Shown here: positions 28,902 through 38,132 of the stretch, one piece after another
How the letters are laid out: each line of letters begins with the position of its first letter
How positions within the stretch are numbered: position 1 is the first letter of the stretch
Origin: Sporisorium sorghi
Taxonomy: Eukaryota; Basidiomycota; Ustilaginomycetes; Ustilaginales; Ustilaginaceae
Assembly: GCA_023212695.1 (NCBI GenBank)
Contig: JALCCG010000007.1
Span: 1 to 64,000, forward strand
Reading direction: 5' to 3'
DNA: 64,000 nucleotides
Position numbers and translations under genes: made by a program
The notes under the pieces: generated by a model
Seen by the model: the letters and a program-made list of their open reading frames with translations, nothing else
Database searches by the model: none
What the model was told of the DNA's origin: nothing

Positions 28902-29765
28902 CTAATACAAGTATCTCAAGCTGTTCTGCTCTATTTCCGGCTCGGTCAGCAAATCTGAGTATACACCATAAACACCCCATTTTTCATAATTGTTAACGGT
29001 ATTGGTGTCGTTGATCGTATGCACATAAGTTACGGCCCCGGCTGCCTTCAGCTTTGCCACAAAATTCGGGCTGACTTTATACTCTGGCATGGTTACGGCG
29101 TCGATCTTGTTCTCCTGAACAAAGGCCGTGATCTCGGCAGGCGAATCCTGCGTGGCATAAAGCGTATAGATAATGGATTCAAAAGGATAGATCTCGTGGA
29201 CCATATCAAGCATCGGTTCATTATAAATTTGGATAACGACTCGATCCAATAGTTCCGGGTCTCGCTGCTCGGCAGCATTCACGATCTCTGTCAGCAGGTG
29301 CTCAATATCCTTATCCTCCTGCTCCTTCGTATCCGTCACAATGTACATATCTGAATAGTGCTGCATCATGTCCATAATGGCCTCTATATCCATCGGTTGA
29401 TATTGCTCCAGTATCGGCGTATTGATAAATTCCTCATGGGTTAGGCGGGCAGCTTGCTTATGATCCGGAAGTTTATCCTGCTGACCCAGCTGCTTAGTCA
29501 TGCTCTCCGTCCACTCATGACGCGCAACAACTTTACGATCCTCCGTCAGCATCAAGTCAATCTCGAAGACACGAGTGCCCTTCTCGTAATTGGCAAGCAT
29601 CGCTTCATAAGCATTGGTATACGGCTGCTCGCCGATACTTCCCATGGCATGCGCAATCAAGCGATAGGCCGTGAATCCCTGCGGTTCTTCTTCGTTCTCA
29701 TGATAAGTGAGCAACAGAATACTGATGGCGGAAATTAAAATAAGGACAGCAATGATCCGTTTCAT
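28902..29765 (-). CDS. Membrane-anchored GDPD/PI-PLC-superfamily phosphodiesterase
   Basis: A 287-residue protein with one N-terminal membrane helix and an extracytoplasmic TIM barrel. The GDPD signature is partly kept: the first catalytic His is in IAHAMG (the usual HRG lacks its Arg), the metal ligands Glu/Asp are in VFEIDLMLTED, and the second His is in VARHEW. Family members hydrolyse glycerophosphodiesters or related lipid and teichoic-acid head groups; the substrate here is unknown. AAAGGTGG lies 7 nt before the ATG. It is a monocistronic unit with its own terminator. Confidence 0.78.
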   Translation of the reverse strand: MKRIIAVLILISAISILLLTYHENEEEPQGFTAYRLIAHAMGSIGEQPYTNAYEAMLANYEKGTRVFEIDLMLTEDRKVVARHEWTESMTKQLGQQDKLPDHKQAARLTHEEFINTPILEQYQPMDIEAIMDMMQHYSDMYIVTDTKEQEDKDIEHLLTEIVNAAEQRDPELLDRVVIQIYNEPMLDMVHEIYPFESIIYTLYATQDSPAEITAFVQENKIDAVTMPEYKVSPNFVAKLKAAGAVTYVHTINDTNTVNNYEKWGVYGVYSDLLTEPEIEQNSLRYLY

Positions 29766-29835
29766 GGTATGCCCACCTTTTGCATAGTTGTTGCTAGTTA
29801 ACTACCCTTTTGAATGGTTGGCAAAACAAAAAAAG

Positions 29836-29861
29836 CGCCATTCGGCGGCTCCCAAATGACG
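29836..29861 (-). terminator. Terminator downstream of the methyltransferase gene
   Basis: A 10-bp stem with wobbles (29836-29845 with 29852-29861) and a long T run on the minus strand. Its 5' arm (CGTCATTTGG on the minus strand) is identical to that of the terminator at 30975-31000. Confidence 0.85.
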
Positions 29862-29895
29862 GAATGTTCTTTATGGATGCGGTAGTTATAGTACG

Positions 29896-30501
29896 CTAGC
29901 CCTTAGCCTTCAAAAGATGAATATACCATTTCAATCCTGCATTGTGATTAAACACACTCACTTTATCCAAGACGTCAAACCATCCGCAGCTTTCGATCTC
30001 TTCGATTTTATGTTCTACCATCGTATAATCCGGATCCTGGGTGTTCTTATGAGAATAAAGCGAAGATATGATGACCCCGTCCGGGGTTAGATAACGGGCA
30101 TATTCAAACAGCTTGCTTGGTGTGTTCGGCACGTATTGCAACGATTCGTTAAATACAATGACATCATAGCGTTTGTGTGGAACATAATGATTAATGTCTG
30201 CACAATAGAAAATGTGCCTCGAAGTTTTGCTGGATGCGATTTTGACAGCCTCTTCGGATAAATCCACGCCGGTGTAATTAGACTTTTCGCCCTCCAGGAG
30301 CATATCGTACAATATTCCGGCCCCGCATCCCATATCCAGGATTCCCTCGTCCGCAATATACTTTCTTATATAACCATACACGACCGAGTATCTGGCATAT
30401 TCCGTGATGTCCGATAAATAATCCCACATGCGGGATCGGTACTCCTCGTCCCATTGCTGCTGGTTGCTTTCGATGAAATCCTGAACCTTCGCATTTTCCA
30501 T
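29896..30501 (-). CDS. Class I SAM-dependent methyltransferase
   Basis: 201 residues. The Rossmann methyltransferase motif I is ILDMGCGAG near residue 66, motif II is YTGVDLSEEAV, and a later FNESLQYV strand is present. The substrate is not evident. AGGAGG lies 8 nt before the ATG. It lies next to the glycan cluster but has its own terminator and a 0.5-kb gap upstream, so membership in the cluster is uncertain. Confidence 0.85.
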   Translation of the reverse strand: MENAKVQDFIESNQQQWDEEYRSRMWDYLSDITEYARYSVVYGYIRKYIADEGILDMGCGAGILYDMLLEGEKSNYTGVDLSEEAVKIASSKTSRHIFYCADINHYVPHKRYDVIVFNESLQYVPNTPSKLFEYARYLTPDGVIISSLYSHKNTQDPDYTMVEHKIEEIESCGWFDVLDKVSVFNHNAGLKWYIHLLKAKG

Positions 30502-31016
30502 TGGGATTCCCTCCTAGTATTGGATCTTTAGCTTCCACTTGCTAATACAATGACTGGATTGAAAACACGACAAATCGAAAAAATTTAGCGAACTCAAGAA
30601 ATTCCTCTTCAGGCACGCGGTATAATGATGGCTGCTGCATGAGGTACGGAGTCAACGCTTGGACAAAGACGTTGGGTCATAGGCTGCACGGGCACCCTAC
30701 GAAGAAACATATTCTCAGTGCGGTACCGCAGCAAGCCGATATTTCATTATAATAGTATTAAAGTTATATATTGTAAATATATCCGAGTAACTATTATCTG
30801 ATGGGGTGTGTTGCATTTCCAGCTTTTAAAAAATGCATTCATCGTCCTCAGACTGTTCTCTGATAAGTCATAACTTTACATGAAACGACAGATTTCGCTT
30901 TCTTCACCCATGATTCGCGCTTGGAATGTATTACTATTGGGTACGTGTCTGAATCCTGGGACACAAGTAAAAAACGCCATTTGGCTCATCCCAAATGACG
31001 TCTTCATTGATTATAA
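30502..31016. other. 515-bp gap with a GC-richer structured stretch
   Basis: No convincing gene. Between about 30600 and 30735 the sequence is GC-richer than its surroundings and contains a CAACG/CGTTG pairing (30653-30657 with 30670-30674) and a perfect 12-bp palindrome (30719-30730). TATAAT-like boxes lie at 30621 and 30748. It could hold promoters or a small structured RNA; no known riboswitch was recognised. The terminator of the glycan transferase gene occupies its right end. Confidence 0.35.
30975..31000 (-). terminator. Terminator at the end of the glycan operon
   Basis: A 10-bp stem with one wobble (30975-30984 with 30991-31000) followed by a T run on the minus strand. It ends the sugar-1-phosphate transferase gene. 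Confidence 0.9.
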
Positions 31017-32417
31017 TCAGTATGCGTTCTTGAACCCGTTGCGGATCGTACGCAGAATAATTCTGATATCAAACAGAATGGACCAATTCTCGATATAGAA
31101 AATATCGTGTTTGATCCGCTCCTCAATCGAGGTGTCACCGCGCAAACCGTTGCTCTGTGCCCACCCTGTGATGCCAGGGCGTACGTGGTGTTTCACCATG
31201 TACTTCGGAATCTCCTCTTTGAACTGCTCCACATAATAAGGACGCTCCGGCCTAGGACCCACCACGCTCATATGTCCGAACAGGACATTGAAGAACTGCG
31301 GCAGCTCATCCAGACTGGTCTTCCGGAGAAACGAGCCGAACTTGGTTCGGCGGGGGTCATTCTCCACGGTCCAGCCCGTATCCGATGCCCCTTCCGGCAG
31401 CGGCTTCATGGAGCGGAATTTATACATATAGAAGTTCCTGCGGTTAAGCCCGACCCGCTCCTGCTTGAAGATGACGGGGCCGCGGGAGGTCAACCGGATT
31501 CCGAGGTAAATCCCGATCATTACTGGCAGGGTCAGGATAATCGCCACTAAGGAGAATACGATATCAAACGCACGCTTAAACAGTCTGTTTGCCGCAAGAT
31601 CCAGCGGAATATCGCGTACATTGATCATCGGCATACCCGCAAAGTTATCAAACACCGGCCGTGCCGGGAGGTAATCAAAAAAGTCGGGAATGATGAGCGT
31701 ACGCACACCGGCTTTTTCACAAGCAGCAATGATTTCAGGATACAAGTGGTGTGCATTTAGCGGAAGGGCCAGCACGACTTCGTCGACAAGTTTCTCGTTT
31801 AACACCTTATGTAGATCGCCGACTGAACCTAGAATGGGTTTGAGCCTTCTGGCTTCGATCTCATCCCACTGCTGGTAATCATCCAGGAAACCGATGACTT
31901 CATAACCAAGCTCCGGGTATTGCTTTAGATTTTTGAAGAAGCGTTTGCCCAGCGTACCTGCACCCACGATGAGCACAAATTGGCGATTGTAGCCTTTTTC
32001 CCGAAAATGCTTGAGGGATTTCTTTAGGAAATAACGGTACAAGATGATAAAGGCGACGTTAAAGATCATGTAAATGGCGAGATACCATCGTGATATATCT
32101 ACCTCTTTAACAAAAAACATGATACTTAAGAGAATGAACATGCCGATGAAATGCATCTGGAAGATCTTCATAAACTCGTCGGCAAAGCGCTTTTTCCGTT
32201 TCGGTGAGTACAAGGTAATCAAGATGCCGACCACCACCGCAACTGCACCATAAACCAAACTCCACAAAGCATAGGTTTCGAGAGGTAAAGGCTCTTCATA
32301 AGGAAACCAGCCGCTTTCGAATTTCACCCACCATGCGAGCAGAAACGCCAGCTGGATAAATACAAAGTCGGTCAACATATACAATTTAGTCAGAAAGCCC
32401 TGATTCTGGCGGATCAT
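31017..32417 (-). CDS. Undecaprenyl-phosphate sugar-1-phosphate transferase (WcaJ/WsfP type)
   Basis: Initiates glycan synthesis by moving a hexose-1-phosphate from a nucleotide sugar onto undecaprenyl phosphate at the inner membrane face. 466 residues. About four N-terminal membrane helices are followed by a Rossmann-like middle domain (VGAGTLGKRFF). A further membrane segment and the C-terminal bacterial sugar transferase domain follow (KRAFDIVFSLVAI, FKQERVGLNRRNFYMYKFRSM, DELPQFFNVLFG, VGPRPERP, HHVRPGITGWAQ). ATG overlaps the upstream glycosyltransferase stop by 4 nt. The sugar, glucose or galactose, cannot be told from sequence. It is the last gene of the cluster's transcription direction. 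Confidence 0.92.
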   Translation of the reverse strand: MIRQNQGFLTKLYMLTDFVFIQLAFLLAWWVKFESGWFPYEEPLPLETYALWSLVYGAVAVVVGILITLYSPKRKKRFADEFMKIFQMHFIGMFILLSIMFFVKEVDISRWYLAIYMIFNVAFIILYRYFLKKSLKHFREKGYNRQFVLIVGAGTLGKRFFKNLKQYPELGYEVIGFLDDYQQWDEIEARRLKPILGSVGDLHKVLNEKLVDEVVLALPLNAHHLYPEIIAACEKAGVRTLIIPDFFDYLPARPVFDNFAGMPMINVRDIPLDLAANRLFKRAFDIVFSLVAIILTLPVMIGIYLGIRLTSRGPVIFKQERVGLNRRNFYMYKFRSMKPLPEGASDTGWTVENDPRRTKFGSFLRKTSLDELPQFFNVLFGHMSVVGPRPERPYYVEQFKEEIPKYMVKHHVRPGITGWAQSNGLRGDTSIEERIKHDIFYIENWSILFDIRIILRTIRNGFKNAY

Positions 32418-33325
32418 GATTTCACCTCCACTCCACCTGAAGCTTGCGTTATGGTTGCTGGACGAACGGGCTTGAGCCGGTTCGTAAGCAGGGACAGGAG
32501 CAATTTTAAACCAACGCCCGCATACACGGCTCCATTAACGAATATGTTGTATTTCTGCCGGTAATGCTTCCGATGAAAAAGAATCATCGCACGATGGAAC
32601 TCATAAATGATCTTGAACGGCCTGCGCCGGGCGCTGCCGCCTTTATGATGGATAATCGTCGTCCGGGGATAATAGTGAATTCCCCAGCCTGCCTGTTTGA
32701 TGCGATAGCACCAGTCAATATCTTCCCCGTACATGAAAAATGTTTCGTCCAGTCCGCCCACCTGCTCGATCGTCTCGCGGCGCACCAGCATGAATGCCCC
32801 GACCAAGCAATCCACCGGGTACTCTACGTCCGGGTTCAAATATCCCAGCTGATACTGGTTAAACTCCGGTTTGTTCGGGAACAGCTTGCTCAATCCGAAG
32901 GCATAGTAAAAGGACGCCGAAGGCGTTGGGAACCCTCTTTTACAGGCCTTATCCAGCGAACCGTCCGGGAGGACGATTTTGCAGCCGGAAGCACCGATGA
33001 TCGGATTATAGTCCATAAAAGCGACCATCGTCTGGATCGTATCCTGCTGGATAATCGTGTCGGAATTAAGCAGCAGCATATAGCGACCTTCCGCCACTTC
33101 CATCCCCTGATTGTTGGCTTTGGCAAAGCCGGTATTCTCCGTGTTCTCGATCAGCTTGACCTGCGGGAATAACTCTCGGATGGTCTGAACGGACTCGTCC
33201 TTCGAGTTGTTATCTATGAGGATGATTTCGTATGTAAATTCGGTCTCCGATGCGTATACCGATCGCAAACAATCCACCGTCAGCTGACAGGTGTTGTAGT
33301 TCACGATTAAAATGCTTAAATCCAT
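32414..33325 (-). CDS. GT2 family glycosyltransferase (rhamnosyltransferase-like)
   Basis: 303 residues. GT-A fold: nucleotide-binding start (LSILIVNYNTCQ), IDNNSKDES, the metal-binding motif as LLLNSDT, and a downstream FMYGEDIDWCYR acceptor-side motif common in rhamnan synthesis enzymes. A C-terminal hydrophobic stretch may touch the membrane. It is coupled by a 4-nt overlap to the initiating transferase. A rhamnose donor is plausible given the dTDP-rhamnose genes upstream, but this is inference. Confidence 0.88.
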   Translation of the reverse strand: MDLSILIVNYNTCQLTVDCLRSVYASETEFTYEIILIDNNSKDESVQTIRELFPQVKLIENTENTGFAKANNQGMEVAEGRYMLLLNSDTIIQQDTIQTMVAFMDYNPIIGASGCKIVLPDGSLDKACKRGFPTPSASFYYAFGLSKLFPNKPEFNQYQLGYLNPDVEYPVDCLVGAFMLVRRETIEQVGGLDETFFMYGEDIDWCYRIKQAGWGIHYYPRTTIIHHKGGSARRRPFKIIYEFHRAMILFHRKHYRQKYNIFVNGAVYAGVGLKLLLSLLTNRLKPVRPATITQASGGVEVKS

Positions 33326-33426
33326 TGCATAACGTCTCCTGACAAATATAGTAATCTATCGACATTATAGCATAGTTCGTTGGGAAAGAAGGAATATCAA
33401 TAATATAGTGTTTCATCCTATCTATC

Positions 33427-34356
33427 TCATATAAAACCGATCAATATAAAAAAATTAAATAACAGGCTCTCTGCTTTGGATTGTCTGTACAACTTGCTCT
33501 TACGTGCATAATGCAACCTGTCTATAAAACTTGTACGAGATGCAAGGAATAACTCCAACTGCTCTTTTTTTAGGCCAGTTAAACGTGATCCATAGATTCT
33601 ATCAAACTCACTCGCTTGTTTATGCAGCAAGTCTTTGCCTGTATGTCTCTTAAAACTGGTCCATTTGCTCTTCAACTTACCCAGGATGGAGTTGCTGCCC
33701 CCTACCACATTATTATTGTGCTGACGGTATAACATGGATGGCTTGTTATCGTAGATTACGGTTCCAAATGCGGATACAAGCAAGTAAAACCACCAGTCGT
33801 GCATAAGAACTTTTTTACTGTCCACAGATTTACTATTCATAAAAAGGTTCCTTGCTGACCGATTCATGGTTAACGTCGCGCCAATAGCGATGTTCTCATA
33901 TAACGCATTAAAGAAGGATGGCTCCCGTGCCGGAGGCTTGGGCCATGTACCTTTTTGATTTAATTCGTTATCCGTTAGGTAGGTTGATGTAAATACCATC
34001 GCGGGTATTTCTGTATGTACGGAGGAATTTAAGCGAGTTATAGCTCCCTCCACCTTATGATCAAGCCACACGTCATCCTGATCGCAAAAACAGTAGTAAT
34101 CAGCTTCAGCGTCTGCAGCACGCAGCAGTTCAAAGAAACTGGAGACAACGCCGACATTCGTTCCTTTTATGAGCTTGATCTTATCGGGGTGTGTTGTCTC
34201 CCATTGGTCAAGAAGCTCCATCGTTGCATCAGTCGATCCATCATCTCTTATTAGGATGGAGACAGCAGCATGCGTCTGATTGAGAATACTCTGGATTTGC
34301 TCGGATATATATTGTTCGCCGTTATAGGCGGATAACAATACTTGCACTTTTTTCAT
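33427..34356 (-). CDS. GT2 family glycosyltransferase
   Basis: 309 residues. GT-A motifs: VQVLLSAYNGEQYISEQI, IRDDGSTD and FCDQDDVW (metal-binding DxD). The profile is that of RfbG/WbbL-like rhamnosyltransferases. GGAGG lies 7 nt before ATG 34356; the frame runs open to 34389 but without a ribosome site. It is separated from the rmlD gene upstream by a terminator, so it may have its own promoter or depend on read-through. Confidence 0.88.
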   Translation of the reverse strand: MKKVQVLLSAYNGEQYISEQIQSILNQTHAAVSILIRDDGSTDATMELLDQWETTHPDKIKLIKGTNVGVVSSFFELLRAADAEADYYCFCDQDDVWLDHKVEGAITRLNSSVHTEIPAMVFTSTYLTDNELNQKGTWPKPPAREPSFFNALYENIAIGATLTMNRSARNLFMNSKSVDSKKVLMHDWWFYLLVSAFGTVIYDNKPSMLYRQHNNNVVGGSNSILGKLKSKWTSFKRHTGKDLLHKQASEFDRIYGSRLTGLKKEQLELFLASRTSFIDRLHYARKSKLYRQSKAESLLFNFFILIGFI

Positions 34357-34444
34357 ACGGGAACCTCCGAAAAAAACAATTGAAATCAATAATCTCGTAG
34401 ACCCAATACAGCTGATAGGTCTTTAGAGAAAGGAGCTAGCTAAA

Positions 34445-34473
34445 AAAGGCCAGATCATACAGATCAGGCCTTT
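34445..34473 (-). terminator. Terminator downstream of the first rmlD gene
   Basis: The stem pairs 34445-34456 with 34462-34473 (GGCC and GATC blocks separated by one mismatch). The minus strand continues in a T run. It splits the glycan region into two transcription units here. Confidence 0.85.
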
Positions 34474-34486
34474 CGAGTCGCTGTAT

Positions 34487-35371
34487 TCATTTTAAGTATA
34501 GTTCAGGGTGCTGCTTCATATCCAGCATAAACTGCTTCAGCCCTTCGCGCCAATGTGGCAAATCCTCAAATTGGTTTAGACGGATAGCTAGGTGATCCAT
34601 CGTTGAGTTGGCCGGACGTGGAGCTGGTCTGGGAAACTCTTCAGTTGTACAAGGCTGCAATTCAGCGGTTATGGTAAGTCCCAATTGTTCACGAGCCTCT
34701 TCAAAAATGGTGCTAGTAAACTCATACCAAGTACAAGAACCACTATTGGAAGCATGATATATACCGTATTTTTCAGTGGAAATTAAGTTTATCAAGAACT
34801 GCGCCAGATCTACCGTGTAGGTGGGCGAACCCTTTTGGTCGTTAACCACCTTTAACAGCGGTTTTTCTTGTCCTAGACGAAGCATCGTTTTTACAAAGTT
34901 GTTGCCATGTAATCCGAACAACCATGAAGTTCGCACAATAAACCAACGAGAGCAAAAATGCTGAACCATCTGTTCACCTGCAAGCTTGGACTTTCCATAA
35001 ACGCTTTTCGGGTCGGGAGAATCATACTCGTTATATAGCCTTTCACTCGTACCATTAAAAACGTAGTCGGTGCTAATAAATACGATCTTTGCATTGATTT
35101 TTTCAGCAGCGAGAGCCATGTTTCTAGTACCTACTGCATTCACGAGATAGGCACCGTCCACATCCGTCTCTGCAGCATCAACCGCGGCATATGCCGCACA
35201 ATGAACGATCCAGTCGGGCCGACGGGTTGAACATACTTGGAGGCATTGATCTAAGTCCGTTATGTTTAGTTCTTCTCTACCGCAGCTAAAAACTTCATGA
35301 CCAGCTAGGTTAAATATCCGCGCAATATCCTGCCCTAGCTGACCATGTGCTCCTGTGATTAATACCTTCAT
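34487..35371 (-). CDS. rmlD: dTDP-4-dehydrorhamnose reductase (copy 1)
   Basis: Last step of dTDP-L-rhamnose synthesis, reducing dTDP-4-keto-L-rhamnose with NAD(P)H. 294 residues, the usual length. The Rossmann motif is MKVLITGAHGQLGQD, the SDR catalytic pair is in the YGKSKLAGE motif, and FISTDYVF and RTSWLFG are conserved. ATG overlaps the rmlB stop by 4 nt. A second rmlD lies at 46.6 kb; this copy is the GC-richer of the two. Confidence 0.94.
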   Translation of the reverse strand: MKVLITGAHGQLGQDIARIFNLAGHEVFSCGREELNITDLDQCLQVCSTRRPDWIVHCAAYAAVDAAETDVDGAYLVNAVGTRNMALAAEKINAKIVFISTDYVFNGTSERLYNEYDSPDPKSVYGKSKLAGEQMVQHFCSRWFIVRTSWLFGLHGNNFVKTMLRLGQEKPLLKVVNDQKGSPTYTVDLAQFLINLISTEKYGIYHASNSGSCTWYEFTSTIFEEAREQLGLTITAELQPCTTEEFPRPAPRPANSTMDHLAIRLNQFEDLPHWREGLKQFMLDMKQHPELYLK

Positions 35372-36390
35372 CCGTTCCCACCCAAACGGCTACCATACTG
35401 CTGGGTCATATAATCACGATATGCGCCGGATTGAATTCTCGTCCACCACTCTTTGTTGCTCAAATACCACTGAATCGTTTCCTTAATGCCTGTCTCAAAG
35501 TTGTGCTTTGGCTTCCAGCCCAGCTCGTTCATGATTTTTGTAGGATCAATGCCATAACGTCGGTCATGACCTGGACGGTCTGTCACGTAAGTGATCAGCG
35601 ACTCCGGCTTACCAAGCTCGTTCAAAATGGTTTTGACGATATGAACATTGGTACGTTCGTTGTTGCCCCCAATATTATAAACCTCACCTAGTTTCCCCTG
35701 ATGAATAACCAGATCGATCGCACTGCAATGATCCTCGACATACAGCCAATCACGAATATTGAGGCCATCGCCGTAGACCGGCAGGGATTCATCATTTAGG
35801 GCACGAGAAATAATCAGGGGGATCAGCTTCTCAGGGAATTGGTATGGACCGTAATTGTTCGAGCAGCGCGTAATGTTAACCGGGAGACCAAAGGTCTCAT
35901 GGTAAGCTCTTACGAGCAGATCCCCGCCTGCTTTGCTGGCTGAGTAAGGACTGTTAGGAGCAAGTGGTGTCGTTTCAGAAAACAAACCGGTTTCGCCCAA
36001 GGACCCATATACTTCATCCGTGGATACTTGGACAAACTTAGTTACGCCATATTTTTTGGCCGCATTCAGAAGAACCTGTGTACCCATGACATTGGTGTTT
36101 ACAAAGATTTCTGGTTCCAGAATACTGCGATCCACGTGTGATTCTGCCGCGAAATTAACCACAACGTCGATGCCTTGTTGGAAAATCGCGTCCACCGCTG
36201 GTTTGTCAGCTATATCTGCTTGCACGAAAGAATAGTTAGGGTGGTCTTGAACGGATTTTAAATTTTCAAGGTTGCCAGCATACGTAAGTGCATCCATGTT
36301 GATGATCTGGTAATTCGGATGCTGCTGCATCATATATAAAATAAAGTTACTACCGATAAAACCGGCGCCGCCGGTAACCAAGACTTTCAT
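35368..36390 (-). CDS. rmlB: dTDP-glucose 4,6-dehydratase (copy 1)
   Basis: Second step of dTDP-rhamnose synthesis. 340 residues. The extended SDR signature is VLVTGGAGFIGSNF, the active-site motif is STDEVYGS, and YSASKAGGD carries the catalytic Tyr/Lys; the NNYGPYQFPEKLIP and GDGLNIRDWL motifs are intact. GGAGG lies 8 nt before ATG 36390, although the frame is open to 36495. It is translationally coupled to rmlD copy 1. The paralogue immediately upstream is roughly 70 percent identical by eye but more AT-rich. Confidence 0.95.
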   Translation of the reverse strand: MKVLVTGGAGFIGSNFILYMMQQHPNYQIINMDALTYAGNLENLKSVQDHPNYSFVQADIADKPAVDAIFQQGIDVVVNFAAESHVDRSILEPEIFVNTNVMGTQVLLNAAKKYGVTKFVQVSTDEVYGSLGETGLFSETTPLAPNSPYSASKAGGDLLVRAYHETFGLPVNITRCSNNYGPYQFPEKLIPLIISRALNDESLPVYGDGLNIRDWLYVEDHCSAIDLVIHQGKLGEVYNIGGNNERTNVHIVKTILNELGKPESLITYVTDRPGHDRRYGIDPTKIMNELGWKPKHNFETGIKETIQWYLSNKEWWTRIQSGAYRDYMTQQYGSRLGGNG

Positions 36391-36513
36391 ACAAAAAACC
36401 TCCTTAAGAAAGCAGTAGGAGTACATCCGTAACTGCACCACAACCACCCTACAAATTATGCTCATCGTACTAATAAGTGATTGTTGTTTTCTCAAGAAGG
36501 TTCTAATTTTTCT

Positions 36514-37497
36514 TTATTTGTTTTGATACGTTCCTTCGAGTATATCAGTCCACCATTGTTCATTCTCAAGATACCATCGAACGGTTTCTTGTATGCCAGT
36601 CTTAAAATCATATTGCGGCTGCCAATTAAGTTCTCCTGTGATTTTTGTAGCATCAATGGCGTAACGTCTGTCATGACCCAAACGGTCCTCAACGTATTCG
36701 ATTAGAGATTCTGACTTGCCAAGCAGTCCAAGAATCAGTTTAACAATATTTATATTCGTATACTCATTATTCCCACCTATATTGTATACTTCACCAGAAA
36801 GGCCTTTGTGAATAACCAGATCAATTGCACGACAGTGATCTTTCACGTGAAGCCAATCCCTTACATTTAGCCCGTCTCCATACACTGGGAGTTTTTTGTC
36901 ATTCAATGCATTGATTATCATCAATGGTATCAACTTTTCAGGAAATTGATAAGGCCCGTAATTATTTGAACATCTAGTTATGTTCACAGGAAGACCAAAA
37001 GTCTCATTATATGCCCGGACAAGCAAATCAGCTCCGGCTTTACTTGCAGAATAAGGGCTGTTCGGTGCCAATGGGGTATCTTCAGTAAATAAACCTGTAG
37101 GCCCGAGTGAACCATATACTTCATCTGTTGATACTTGGACATATTTTTTAATTGGATGTTTCTTCGATTCTTCCAAAAGATTCTGTGTCCCAATAACATT
37201 CGTTCTTACAAAAATCCCAGGGTCAAGTATACTCCGATCCACATGAGACTCGGCTGCAAAATTAACTACCACATCTATTTTCTGTTTAAACACCTCAGCG
37301 ACAGCAGTAGCATCTGCGATATCACCTTTAAAGAATGTGTAATTCGGATTCCCTGACAAAGATCTAAGATTTTCCAAACACCCTGCATATGTAAGATTAT
37401 CCATATTTATAATTTCGTAGTTTGGATACTTATTAATCATATATAAAATAAAATTGCTCCCGATAAAACCTGCTCCACCTGTTACAAGAAGTTTCAT
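36514..37497 (-). CDS. rmlB: dTDP-glucose 4,6-dehydratase (copy 2)
   Basis: 327 residues with all RmlB motifs: LLVTGGAGFIGSNF, STDEVYGS, YSASKAGAD and NNYGPYQFPEKLIP. It is a close paralogue in tandem with copy 1 and likely redundant in reaction. It is shorter at the C-terminus. AGGAGG lies 9 nt before the ATG. It is 19 nt downstream of rmlC, so rmlC-rmlB2 form one unit; the ~120-bp gap to copy 1 may carry a separate promoter. Codon use is AT-rich, like the genes up to 48 kb. Confidence 0.95.
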   Translation of the reverse strand: MKLLVTGGAGFIGSNFILYMINKYPNYEIINMDNLTYAGCLENLRSLSGNPNYTFFKGDIADATAVAEVFKQKIDVVVNFAAESHVDRSILDPGIFVRTNVIGTQNLLEESKKHPIKKYVQVSTDEVYGSLGPTGLFTEDTPLAPNSPYSASKAGADLLVRAYNETFGLPVNITRCSNNYGPYQFPEKLIPLMIINALNDKKLPVYGDGLNVRDWLHVKDHCRAIDLVIHKGLSGEVYNIGGNNEYTNINIVKLILGLLGKSESLIEYVEDRLGHDRRYAIDATKITGELNWQPQYDFKTGIQETVRWYLENEQWWTDILEGTYQNK

Positions 37498-37516
37498 TAT
37501 TAATCGCCTCCTAAAA

Positions 37517-38059
37517 TTAATTCAGTTCCGCTTCTTTTAGTAATGGATGGTTTAGATCCTTGTCAGATAAAATAGGGTTGGAAACAGGCCAATCAATATT
37601 TAAAGACGGATCATTCCAAAGGATCCCTCTGTCATGATCTGGGGAATAATACTCATCTACTTTATACTGAACTTCTGTATTCGGTATGAGTGTGCAAAAT
37701 CCATGTGCAAATCCCTTTGGAATTAAAAGCTGTCGCTTGTTGTACGCGCTTAAAATAATACCAATCCATTGTCCGAATGTTTCAGAATTTTTACGTATAT
37801 CCACAACGACATCATATATTGCTCCAGAAGTTACTCTAACAAGTTTAGTTTGTGATTTAGGATTGAGTTGATAATGAAGTCCCCGAATAACCCCTGCTTC
37901 TTGTGATAACGAATGGTTATCCTGAGTAAATACAATATTGAATCCTTGTTCTTTCATTTTTTCTTGATTGTAACTTTCCATAAAAAATCCTCGATGATCT
38001 CCGTGAACCATTGGTTCAATTAAAAAAGAATCTTTTAATCGTAAAGGAGTTATTACCAT
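37517..38059 (-). CDS. rmlC: dTDP-4-dehydrorhamnose 3,5-epimerase
   Basis: Third step of dTDP-rhamnose synthesis. A 180-residue cupin. HGDHRGFFMESYN is the family start, RGLHYQ carries the catalytic His, and YKVDEYYSPDHDRGI carries the catalytic Tyr region. ATG at 38059 has GGAGG 8 nt upstream; a longer frame to 38089 lacks support. It is the only rmlC in the window and precedes rmlB copy 2. Confidence 0.95.
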   Translation of the reverse strand: MVITPLRLKDSFLIEPMVHGDHRGFFMESYNQEKMKEQGFNIVFTQDNHSLSQEAGVIRGLHYQLNPKSQTKLVRVTSGAIYDVVVDIRKNSETFGQWIGIILSAYNKRQLLIPKGFAHGFCTLIPNTEVQYKVDEYYSPDHDRGILWNDPSLNIDWPVSNPILSDKDLNHPLLKEAELN

Positions 38060-38132
38060 GTTATTAACCTCCGTATAATACTCTCTCATATTTTCTTGCC
38101 AACAATTTAATTCTTCAGTATGTTGTTTAAAG

